Below, in pieces: positions 1 to 9,262 of a DNA stretch of 64,000 nucleotides. Positions within the stretch are counted from its first letter, which is position 1. Each line of letters begins with the position of its first letter. The notes beneath the pieces were generated by a model. It had not been told where the DNA came from. It worked only from the letters and a program-made list of their open reading frames with translations, and did not search any database. The stretch is from Locusta migratoria. Its lineage: Eukaryota > Arthropoda > Insecta > Orthoptera > Acrididae. The stretch covers positions 474,203,150 through 474,267,149 of the forward strand of contig CM048748.1 of assembly GCA_026315105.1 (NCBI GenBank), written 5' to 3'. The translations under genes and the position numbers were made by a program.

Positions 1-1794
1 AGGTGTTTCGGTATTGGGACTTTTCTAATTTCATAATAGAAAAGAATTGTTCACACACATACGTCGAAGCAAACATACATAATATCCGTGAAGCAAGGGA
101 ATACAACCTCGGAAATCTATTTTGAGGTATATTCTTATCAAATTCTACCAAGCCTTCATTGTGTTTATATTTGTCCTTCAATAAATCGTCACACTGTAAA
201 TTTAACAGTTCCATTTGAAAACTGGTACGAACATTGTTAACATTCATTGAAAACGGCCGCGGTGGAGTAGCCGAGCGGTCTAAAGCGTCTCGCTGCGGAG
301 CGCGCGGTTGCTCGCCGTGGAGGTTCGAGTCCTCCCTGGGGCATGGGTGTGTGTGTTGTTCTTAGGTTAGTTTACCTAGGTTTAAGTAGTTTGTAAGCTA
401 CGGACTGATGACCACGCAGTTTGGTCCGATAGATTTACAAACATTTGAACATTGAAAACGGTGTTGCAAAGAGGTGAAACATAGTAGACAGTATTTCCAC
501 ATTTTCAAACCTTGACTCAAACTGGTTAGTTGAGCTTTCAGAATTTTCACATATTCTTCAGAAAGAGTAAGATGAGGGACACGCACCTGCGATATCTTCG
601 GAAAAAGCGTAGTGTTTCCAGTCTGTAGTTGATTCATCCATAGATTCAGTGCCATTTTGAAGCCTTTAATTCTGTAGTACATATCGTTTATGAGGAGGCC
701 CTTTCCTTGGACTGAGGTATTTAAATCGTTTAAGAGGCCTGTTAAATCAGCAGTGAATGCTAAGTCACAAATCCAGGTTTCTTCTTGCAAAGGAGGAACA
801 GGCTGATTTTGACTAGTCATGGATATTGCTGTTTTAGTTCTTAACTCAAAGAATCGATCTAGCAGCTGAGAAAAGTAAGGGAGATCACCATACTGCGTAC
901 CACATTCTTCAAGAAAACTTTTAAATTGCCTGTCTCAGGCCTCTTGATCGGATCGAATTTGTGACTTGTACCACCGGATCCATAACATTTCCAATTTTCA
1001 GATTTTTGCGAATAAATTCTCTTGATGAAGTATGCAGTGTTGCACAGGAAACCTATTCCATAAGTTCTTTCATCCGTGCTATTAATCGGACATTAATTCC
1101 TACCATAGAATGAGCCCCATTTGTTGCGATAGAAATAAGCTTATTCCAACTCAGGCCAACGTTTTCAACAGCTATTTCTGCGCCTTTGAAAATGTCAAAC
1201 ACAGTGGTTGTGGCCTTGAAGGGGATCAAATCTAGAAATTCCTCGGTTGTATTCAGCTTATCATCGAGGGCCGGAATGAAAGTAGCTTACTGTAGCTTCG
1301 ATATTTCAGTACCCTCATCGACAGCTAAAGAATAATGTATAAACTTACTTGCCATAATACACAGTTCTTCTTGCACATCTGCAGCCATGTCCTGAATGAG
1401 TCGGATAACTGTTTTCGAAGACAAAGTCACTTTTTCAAAGCATTCTACCAAATGTGAACACATTTCTTCAGCAGTAATCACAATCACTTCTTTCGCAGAG
1501 TCACCCTTAGTAAATGGTCTAACATTTTGGCTATATGTAGAGCTACACTGACAGACCTCCATATCTGCACATTCCTTTAATTTAGATGTTAAGGCTTATC
1601 GTTTTCTCCTTCATATTTCCCACACTCACTTGAGTGTCACAGGGAATAATGACGCTGTAAATTAGTTTTTTTATATACTTCGTACTTCTCTTACGCAGCA
1701 AACACTTTGTATCTTCACCGCACTGCACGAAAAGAAACAGATTTTCCCACACTTAAAGAATAACCGATTGCTCCGTTTTGCTGGTATTCGCCAT
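1..1794 (-). pseudogene. hAT transposase relic, GTF2IRD2/ZBED-like, runs off the left edge
   Basis: A DNA-transposase pseudogene read on the minus strand from an ATG at 1794. Translation gives, in order, an N-terminal part (1562-1290) with PFTKGDSAKEV, a catalytic-core part (about 1287-1060) with EEFLDLIPFK and SIATNGAHSMVG, a middle part (about 1030-465) with ETWICDLAFTADLTG and KISQVRVPHL, and a C-terminal part (254-1) with FASTYVCEQFFSIMKLEKS. This order and these motifs match the family of transposon-derived proteins typified by vertebrate GTF2IRD2, a Charlie-like hAT; the last motif is the hAT dimerisation domain. Several stops (for example just after ISKLQ near 1287) and frameshifts near 900 break it, and a SINE at 257-449 separates middle from C-terminus. 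The C-terminal piece is still open at the window edge. Inactive relic; family assignment is firm, subfamily less so. Confidence 0.85.
257..449 (+). mobile_element. tRNA-derived SINE (type I) inserted in the hAT relic
   Basis: Starts with CCGCGGTGG followed by GTAGCCGAGCGGTC (A-box-like) and GGTTCGAGTCC (B box), then the 3' body with ACTGATGACC and a tail ACAAACATTTGAAC. A 12-bp direct repeat CATTGAAAACGG lies at 245-256 and 450-461, which is the target-site duplication. It splits the transposase relic, so it is younger than that element. Confidence 0.9.
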
Positions 1795-1922
1795 GTTATT
1801 GTCGTCAAGAGCGCTAGTGCTGACTGAGCCCTCCAGCTCCGTACCCACAGCGCCGTTTATCTAGGCCACTCTGTGAACACTGACGTCTCACTGATTGACA
1901 GGCTTGCACTTCTTACTCACAC

Positions 1923-2124
1923 GTTCAAATGTTCAAATGTTTGTATAGCTTATGGGACTTAACTACGGAGACATCAGTCCCTAAACTTACAAACTACTTA
2001 TGTACTACTTACGAACTAGGACGGCACAAATATCCATGCCCGAGAGGGGATTCGAACCCCCGACCGTAGTGGCCGTGCAGACCGTGATTGGAGCGCCTCA
2101 GTCCCATCGGCCACCGCGGCCGGC
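1923..2124 (-). mobile_element. tRNA-derived SINE (type I)
   Basis: Reverse complement of the type I consensus: GCCGGCCGCGGTGGCCGATG, B box GGTTCGAATCC, the CATGGATATTTGTGCCGTCC segment and the ACTGATG...TTAAGTCCCATAAG tail. Near full length. A duplicated flank (CTTACTCACACG versus GCTTACACG) is possible but imperfect. Confidence 0.88.
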
Positions 2125-2159
2125 TTGCTTACACGTAACACCGTCTGAAGTTGGCTGCC

Positions 2160-2394
2160 TCTGGCCTAAGGGATGTTTCCAGAATGAGGAGTGCTAGTCC
2201 TGAAAGGTTCACAGGAGAACTTCTGTGAAGTTTGGAAAGTAGGAGGCGAGGTACTGGCAGAAGTAATGTTGTGTGGAAGGACCGTGAAGCGTACCAGGAT
2301 AGCTCAGATGGTAGAGCTTTTCCCCGTAGAAGGCAAAGGTCCCAGATTATAATCCCTTTTCTGGCACACAATTTTAATCTGGCAGGAAGTTTCA
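2160..2394 (+). mobile_element. tRNA-derived SINE (type II)
   Basis: A different SINE family: a ~130 bp leader (CAGGAGAACTTCTGTGAAG, GAGGTACTGGCAGAAGTAA), then a tRNA-like part GATAGCTCAGATGGTAGAGC and GGCAAAGGTCCCAGATTATA (decayed B box), ending in ATTTTAATCTGGCAGGAAG. From memory this architecture is abundant in locust genomes; no search was run. Confidence 0.85.
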
Positions 2395-3212
2395 AGGGTA
2401 ATTTTCTTGATCACGAATGCTTTCTTGAAAACTTCTCTGGTTTTGCGTAGCAACTTTCCAAGACATGAAGAAGAAGTTGATTCAGTAGAGCGCTAACACT
2501 GGAAATCTGATTGTAATTTTTTGAGGGAATATCAAACTTTGCGCGACATATTTACTGGCTATTTGATTGTTGTTCAGTGCATTATTTGACAATGAAACTT
2601 CTACGCCGGATGCAGTATTGTTTGTGCACGGTAAGTTGACGATTCGTGCGCTGGCTGCAGCGGCAGGAGGCAGGAGGCGTGTACCATGGCTGCCGGGGGG
2701 CGAGGAGCAGTGAGCGGAAGGCAGCGTCGCAGTGCTGGAAACGTTGCCCGTAACAATGCGTGCAGTAATATTTTGCGTCCAGGGGCAGCGTAACGTTGGC
2801 TGCTCTCCGGAATAAATGGATGTCCCTCAAGTAGTGCAGATGTTTTCTGCTGCTGGCATCACCAGATAAAATCGTCTACACTTGTCAAATTAAATTTTTC
2901 GATCTAATTACCAATGCACTACTGGTTTCGGTACACTAAGGAGTTATTCTCAAGTTCCGATGATTACAAAAATATTACAATGATTCAACCACATTAAACA
3001 GTGAAAAGTTCAATAATTTAACACAAAATAAAAAAGGATTTTCGGAACACTACACTTACCAAAAAGACAGTAAAGCCACGTGCGCCGCACTGGAATGACC
3101 GTGTGATCTTGGAAGGAATGTCGCGGAATAGGCCTCGTTGTATTCATTTTCCGTGGTGCGGGAATACAGATTAAGCTGCGAGTGCTAAGGGATGAATGCA
3201 GTTTACTCACAT
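2395..3212. other. No gene seen; GC-rich patch and a decayed repeat
   Basis: Positions 2620-2800 are GC-rich and contain short G runs but no plausible reading frame. Around 2860-2960 the motif CACTACTGGTTTCGGTACAC resembles dispersed insect repeats with a TGGTTTCGG core (a similar patch lies at 20870-20935). Nothing else could be supported. Confidence 0.4.
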
Positions 3213-3410
3213 GTGCGGTCAGTGTGGCACATGGAAGTTTGGGACGGTCCTGGAGTCGTGTTCGGGTAGCCTAGTGGTTAAGGCGAAAAGCGGGAAACCC
3301 GGGTTCGAGTCCCAACCCGGCACACATTTTCATATGTCACCATTTTATACAACATCCATACCTTATACAGTGACGCTAATAGAAATTCGCTATTGCGAAA
3401 AAATGTTGAT
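3213..3410 (+). mobile_element. tRNA-derived SINE (type III)
   Basis: Third SINE family: leader GTCAGTGTGGCACATGGAAG, A box GGGTAGCCTAGTGGTTAAGG, B box GGGTTCGAGTCCCAACCCGG, then CACACATTTTCATATGTCACC. It resembles a genuine tRNA gene over ~70 bp, but the leader and the conserved 3' tail show it is a retroposon. Confidence 0.82.
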
Positions 3411-3638
3411 AACCCACATTTCTCCATAAAAAATCCAGCACACAACGGTCTAGTTGGTATTTCGACCTCCTTAGATTCCATTTTCAAGCTAAAGTTATAT
3501 AAAACATATTAAATAATTTGTATGAATTTCTCAATACCAATGATAGGTAATTTCAAAGTAGCGTTGGGAATCGAAATCGGAACGATATATATCGCACTCA
3601 TATGTTGAACGAATATATCGAAGAGTAACGGACTCGCG

Positions 3639-4219
3639 ATGAACAAAGGATGTCGGGGATCTGACATTTCGTTCTTTGGATTTAGTTTGTGCTGTGTGTG
3701 CTATTTATCGTGGAAAAATAGTGGGTTCATTGCGATGAATACATTCTCGTGGTATGAGCTCATTCCGCGAATTTGTTCGATAAACAAATATTTAGCCGTT
3801 CGCCGTTGGGGGTTCGAGTCCTCACTCGGGCATGGGTGTTCGTGTTGTCCTTAGCATAAGTTACTTTAAGTCAGTGTGAGTAGTTTGTAAGCCTACGAAC
3901 TGATGACCAATGTAGTTAAGTCCCTTAGATTTACAACCATTTGAACATTTGAAACAAATGTTTACAGTTTTGTTGGGAATTTGGACTTTTGGCTAATAGT
4001 GACCCAAGACGATGTGTGGAGTGTAACTCAGAAAGACTACGGAACTATGTGAAAGACACAATAAAAAAAGAGGGGAGACTCAACGATAGAGAAGAACTGT
4101 ATTTATTTCAGTACCTGTATTTCCACAGTTTGAAAACCTCAGGAAAAAGTAAAGCATGTGAAACTTTACCGATATTTTTGAAAGACATCGAAGAGTGTAT
4201 CACAGGTATGTTAAAATAG
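3639..4219 (+). pseudogene. Transposase-like first exon of element A1, split by a SINE
   Basis: The frame opens at 3639; the part conserved with element A2 begins at a later ATG at 3735 (TFSWYELIPRI). A SINE interrupts it at 3795-3951. Skipping the SINE and one copy of its target duplication, the frame continues as FCWEFGLLANSDPRRCVECN and stays open to a stop at 4217. Paired cysteines after FGLLAN suggest a zinc-ribbon-like N-terminus. Spacing resembles Merlin/ISXO2-type transposases, but this is tentative. A splice-donor-like CACAG/GTATGT lies at the 3' end (about 4200), so later exons may once have existed. No catalytic domain is present in the element. Confidence 0.5.
3795..3951 (+). mobile_element. 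5'-truncated type I SINE inside A1
   Basis: Begins close to the B box (GGTTCGAGTCC) and continues to the ACTGATGACC...TTAAGTCCC tail. Flanked by a 13-bp target duplication AAACAAATATTTA (3782-3794) and AAACAAATGTTTA (3952-3964), one mismatch. It is younger than A1. Confidence 0.88.
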
Positions 4220-4539
4220 GTTTCATTTCTGCATCTTATACAATAGCTGGCAATGCAAACGACCCAGGAACCAGCAATCAGTTATGTCTGTCATCGGCAT
4301 TAAATAATACACCCGGCATTGGAAACAAGACATTGCTTATCAAAAAGCTAAACTATATCAAAAGACGTAAGTTCAGTCTTTTGTCAAGTACGCGTCACGA
4401 AAGTGCAACTTTAGATACGTTCGTATTTTGCCCATCCCGCATCAGTCGCTCTTTCGATATAAAAACGCTCGAGTTGTCACTCCGGTTTCGATTCCCAACG
4501 GATCTAGGATATTACCCAGTTAAATATAGGAAGAGTTGA

Positions 4540-4763
4540 ACTAAGTATCACGACAGTGTGTGGTGAAACGTGTTTGCCGAGAAGCACAAAGCACACATTC
4601 ACTAAACGCGTTACTTCGATGTGCATGAGGACATTACTCTGGCAGTAGATACACAAGCAGTGGGACTTGTACCCCGCCTGAATCGTGGTCATGCAGCAAT
4701 GCCAAACAGTTGACGGTCGCCAAGTTCATATCCAGGGAAACGACCCTTGTCAGTTGGTTCACG
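4540..4763 (+). other. Leader sequence shared with 16.5-16.67 kb
   Basis: The stretch containing GACGGTCGCCAAGTTCATAT and CAGGGAAACGACCC is shared with 16600-16665 (GACGGTCGGTCAGGTCATAT, CGGGAAACGATCC). It lies directly upstream of the ATG at 4764 and looks like the 5' flank of a duplicated sequence. Confidence 0.5.
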
Positions 4764-4823
4764 ATGACCGATGTGGTCGCTTGCGTTCCGAGTGCCATGC
4801 ACGCGCTGGAGGAGACTGCCAAG
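4764..4823 (+). other. Candidate first coding exon, copy 1
   Basis: An ATG opens a 20-codon frame (MTDVVACVPSAMHALEETAK) that ends exactly at a consensus splice donor, AAG/GTAAGT, at 4821-4829. A paralogous segment at 17047-17112 has the same layout: 22 codons ending in CCCAAG/GTAAGA in the same phase. The two differ in length by six bases and both remain open, which is what two related first exons would show. No downstream exon was identified, so function is unknown and this may be the 5' exon of a mobile element rather than of a host gene. Confidence 0.35.
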
Positions 4824-4829
4824 GTAAGT

Positions 4830-6640
4830 CACGAGTCAACTCCATAAATACGCCCGTAATACGTTATTACACAAAAACGGTAAGAAGCCATTGACAGTTT
4901 CATAAATGACATGAGTACCCGGTACTCTTCGTTTTCGGCGCTTGCTCAGCTGTTAGTAGATCGAGAAAATATGCAGAGACCGTTTATCTCTTTTTATCCA
5001 ATGATATTACACATAATGCTTAGAGAAGCAGCGACTCAGCCTTTGTTTACTATGAACACTATTTATATTTGAAACTTGTCGTCGTAATAGATTAATGTGA
5101 GTTCCTGATACACAAATATTATAAGGATTTCTAACTTTGATTAGATTTTACTTACTGCAGTGGCGACATATTATGCTAATGTTGACACACATATCCGCTT
5201 TACCAAGCCCTCACAATCCCGTATCCCGTAAGCGGCCGACTGCGAACAGCGGACAAATTGAAGAGCGCCTCGGCGGCCATTGTGGTGACAAACTTCCGCG
5301 CTAACTTTTGATTAGACAGAGTCTTCATTTGAGGTATGTCGCGAAACCTATGTCTAATTGAAATATATAACTACAAAATAGCTTCAGACTCCTTGAATAT
5401 ACAGCAACCATCGGTTGTGTGTAAATTTATTACACATACGGTGTGGAAATTGGCCAACAGGGTTTCCTCTTCCTATCGAAACCGAAGTATAATATTTAGT
5501 TTTTTAGCGTTCTAAGTGTAGTATATGATCTGAATTTATCGTCAGACACGATGTTATGGCACTTCCTCAGTATATTCTACGATGATGAAACTTTTGTACA
5601 AAACATTAATTTCGGAAGAGTTTTACACTTTACGTCTTTACTTTAGTGCTGTATTCTCCAGCAGGTATTTAGATATTTCATAGCATCAAGAAATGAAACA
5701 GGGCTGCCTGAAACAACTACTGTTTAAAACCGATTGTGAAAGTGAAATATGCCATCAGATACATAACTGTAAAATAGCTTCTTACCTTGTGAATACAGCA
5801 ACCAGCCACTACCAAATCCTTTTAAGAACACGAAGTATGCCATGACTTTTTCTTACCTAATGCATCTAACATTAGCATTAGGGTATCTAGCAAGAATATT
5901 AGCATCTTTAATGCTGTAAGACAAATACCTTACAGGAGCGTGAACTGCTCAAAAGTCAACAACTGTTGTCATAGGGTTCAACTTCACAAAGTGCATCCAG
6001 TGTGCGCATGTGTCATTCATATTTATGGAACTACACACAGTTCTGCAAACCACTTTGAGTTCTTATATCTATATGTAAAACAGATGACCTTTAAATTCTG
6101 TGTTACAAGTTGCTAATATTAATTTCATAAAGAAAAAGTCTAACTGCAGTGAGGCAACTAATCTCGTGACCCCAATAGTTATGTGACACAATCATAAAAT
6201 GAAACTTTTTGAACTTCTTGTCCGCCAGTACTGCCTAAAGTAGCACCTTTTTAAGAGCTTACCAGTGTTGTAAAAGCCTGTATTTGATTCAATCCTATAT
6301 TGTCTTGACTAACAGTCTGTTAAGCAAGAGTAACTATACTTGTATTCCTGTTACATATAAATGGGAAGGCAGTATTCGATCTTTTTATTCCTTTCTTAAA
6401 ATGATTTATGCATTTAAACGCTGATTGCTTCATGTACACTGCAATAGTCAAACAGTACAGACGTGACTAATAGTTATCTATATATACCGCAGTAGCTATT
6501 TAATACCCGATTTACCTGCTAACAACACTCGTATTAATGTGACGCTTGCCAGTACCATGGCGGCCGGCCGAAGGTTCAAATTATCCCGCGACATAAACGC
6601 TGTTAGGGAGTCTTGATATTTTTAGTAGGTCTTTGCGCTT
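4830..6640. other. No gene seen
   Basis: AT-rich sequence without a recognisable frame or full repeat. A GC-richer patch at 5215-5310 contains GGCGGCCATTGTGG, and 6540-6600 contains ACCATGGCGGCCGGCCG; either could be a short exon or element end, but neither is supported. Confidence 0.4.
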
Positions 6641-6644
6641 TACG

Positions 6645-7505
6645 AGTTTAATTAACTTGGAAGACCCGTTGCCTACCGAAGTTGCGGCCCATCACGGCCA
6701 CCAAACGATGTATATCGAACACGCCAACATCATAGTCGAAGTCGTCAGGACTGGTATACGTGGGGGTAATAAACTGTTGATTAAAATATCGAGAGAAACT
6801 TTCGTAGAATCTGGTGAAGTTGAGAGAGTGAGTTCTCCAGCAAACAACGTTCATTTGCTGTCAAGTTCGTCGTCCTTCAAAAGACGCGAATTAATGTCGA
6901 AATCGTCCAGTACTAACAAAAGGCTTGAGTTTTCGTTGGATTATAAATTGTTGCCACCGTGACTTGAAAAACTGTGTCGTTTAAAACTAGTGACGGAATT
7001 GTTGCGTACGACGAGCACACTGAAACTGATATCCGTCAATAAGATAACACCGATGTATAAATCGATTTTAATTTCTTTCGTGAGTAGTGACATTCCTGAA
7101 GAAGAACTTGATAACAGTATATAGAGCCAGTCACACTATGGGTGCAACCGTATTTTTACTGTTATTAATTAAAACTCAGCGCATTAAATTCAGCAATAAC
7201 TTTTATTAGAAATAATTTTCAAAGAGTGTTTGTAGTGAAAACTGCGAAGTTAAAAAATTAAAGAGACATACATATTGCACCCAACTAGTTATAGTTCTAG
7301 ATGTGCAGAAAATTCCACTTTTATATTTCCTCCTTTCATGATTCTGAAGTCAGTCTTTTTGGTCGCTCTTTTGAAACGTTGTAATCATTTTCAAGTGTTG
7401 CGACTACCGCTACTACGTTGCTCGCGTGTTCGATGTATATCGTTTGGTGGCAGCGAAGGGCTGCTACTTCGATACGCATCGCTTCTTCCAAATTTTGGTA
7501 ATTTG
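6645..7505. mobile_element. TIR DNA element B1
   Basis: Two ~110 bp arms are inverted copies: left 6650-6755 (CACCAAACGATGTATATCGA) and right 7385-7502 (complement, TCGATGTATATCGTTTGGTG). Interior around 6980-7240 matches 18280-18920, and the right arm matches 19951-20035, defining a second copy (B2). The open frame of 109 codons at 6633-6962 crosses the left arm and is not conserved in B2, so it is not annotated as coding. No transposase seen. Confidence 0.6.
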
Positions 7506-7539
7506 CAAAAATGTTTGCCATAGACATTACGGGGATAAT

Positions 7540-7640
7540 TTGGAAGAATGCTTTCAAGCGATATATATCGAAGGTGCGACTGTCTCTCAGCCAGATATCG
7601 ATCACGCGAGCATCGAAGCTGTCCTCTTAGGTTCCCGCCT
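7540..7640. repeat. Decayed A-type element end
   Basis: ATAATTTGGAAGAATGC followed by CGATATATATCG resembles the left terminus of elements A1 and A2. It appears as an isolated fragment immediately outside B1. Confidence 0.35.
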
Positions 7641-8060
7641 AACCACATCCTTTAAAATCGTGATATGTTCGTCAAAATAGTAAAGTACCTTTCTCAATCA
7701 GGATAGACATCTGCGAGGTGTATCGTGTAATATGGTCTAATATCAGATATTCGTAGGAAACGGGAAAGTACTTTTGACAAGTTAGACTGTAAATGTCTAT
7801 TCTGATTAACAAAAGTACGTCACTATTGCTTTTAGAATCTCGTAATATACAACTATGTATCCCTACTTGATATACATCGTTTGCAAGCATTCTTGCACAT
7901 TACCTCGCGGGGCCTTACACGGGTTAAATTTTACTTGCCATCCTGGAGCCCTCGCGTGATAACGTTGGCAACCGTGTGACTTTGGCATTAGCCAATCGCG
8001 TGAAAACGCAAATGTTTTGTCACGAAAATTGATTTTATGAGGACAATTAGCTTTCTTTCA

Positions 8061-8665
8061 CTGAGCGGTCGACGGTACGTACGAGAACCTGACAACCATA
8101 CAGCAGGAACAGCATTAGTTATTTATTTCATTTCCTGTACGAAACACTAATAAAGTCATTCTAGGTGGATTTCTAAGAACATTATTATCTTGGCAAACAT
8201 TTTCTACCGTTTCGTTGATGTTGCCGTCGGCATGGTAGGTAAAAACGTACCCTCAATATGTATCGAACGTACTATTCTAAATCCATGTCGTGGCTATTGT
8301 GAGTTACGAAGTGTGTCTTTCTAGGTCACTTTAAACCCTACAAAAGATGAACGTATAATTACTTAGAAACTGAGGTAAATTTTCTTTACTGAGGAGGTGT
8401 CATAGTGTACTAATGTTGGCAACGAAATGTTCACTATACGAGGATATTTAATTTATTGTTTGGATATAGGTACATATAAAGACTCGGCTGCTACAGCGCG
8501 GAAACAACATCACTTATTTATTTCGTTGTGTGCTGATGTTTCAGCAACCATTGCATGCCCTTTGGAAGAAAATTCCATATAATGAGCAGAATAATCTTTC
8601 GTTTTGATCATGAAGTAAATAATTAATACTGTTCATTCTCTATTGGCGACAGGTTCTTATACCTA
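8061..8665. repeat. Foldback MITE M1
   Basis: Left arm CTGAGCGG ... GAGAACCTGACAACCATA ... GGAACAGCATTAGTTATTTA; right arm carries the complement (TAAATAATTAATACTGTTC ... GGCGACAGGTTCTTATACC). Related arms occur in a compact copy at 19573-19798 and as a fragment at 44750-44845. The interior has no coding potential. Confidence 0.55.
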
Positions 8666-8970
8666 CAGTATTCCGGTCATTAAATTATTTATCGCAGTAA
8701 AACGAACAAATCGTTGCCGCATTCGCACGCAATGCCTTACGTAGAATTTAATCTTCATTTCTAAATAACTGTACGTTCGTAAAAGTTCCTATCTGCGGCG
8801 GCAATAGCTGAGCTACCAGTTTCGAATCGCACGTTCGATATATATTGTTCTGTGAACCCTAGAGCAAAACTTACTTCATAGTAAACTCAAAATGTTATTC
8901 CCTCATTCTAATTCATGGATTTCAAAGAGAATTTAGCATTTAACGATCGTTGTCACAGTCTATGGTCGTT

Positions 8971-8994
8971 ACCAAGGAGGTTAACCTCCTTGGT
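8971..8994. repeat. Perfect 24-bp palindrome
   Basis: Two perfectly complementary 12-mers, ACCAAGGAGGTT followed by its reverse complement, with no spacer. The inner 20 bp recur exactly at 15201-15220. Both copies have the dinucleotide GA/TC-type motif of CATAGACC or its complement close by, hinting at fused transposon tips. Confidence 0.9.
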
Positions 8995-9262
8995 CGTTGC
9001 TAACATCACTACATGACGTCATCACTGGCGTAATAAAATTTTAACTTTTTTTTTAATTGAACTACCCGGGGAAGGGATTACCAATTTGGAATTTGTACAT
9101 GTGTTTTATTGGACATCATATACGTTTTTTCATGTGGATATTTATGAAAACCGTTGGTGTGGTTTAATAGCGGTAATGTTTGTACTTCCGGATTTGAACA
9201 ATGACGCCATACGTTATCCAGAGACGTTACGTCCGTGATACTTTCTCAGCTACGTACCTAGG

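Larger units (their letters stand above)
3544..4518 (+). mobile_element. TIR DNA element A1
   Basis: Ends are imperfect inverted repeats: left TAGGTAATTT followed by GTTGGGAATCGAAATCGG, right the complement around 4488-4518 (CGGTTTCGATTCCCAACGG ... ATTACCCA). The same ends and layout recur in A2 (19116-19946). Removing the inserted SINE leaves about 0.8 kb, the same size as A2. It contains CGATATATATCG palindromes just inside the left end and a short transposase-like reading frame. No target duplication could be made out. Confidence 0.65.

Noticed and set aside
257..449. tRNA genes at the SINE heads (also 2300-2370, 3263-3325, 18780-18840, 52838-52900, 63103-63180)
   Set aside because: A and B boxes are present, but each is joined to a conserved SINE body and tail, acceptor stems do not pair well and most have target duplications.
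6633..6962. 109-codon frame at the left arm of element B1
   Set aside because: Not conserved in B2 and overlapped by a minus-strand frame; similarity to the 7336-7605 minus frame is due to the inverted arm.
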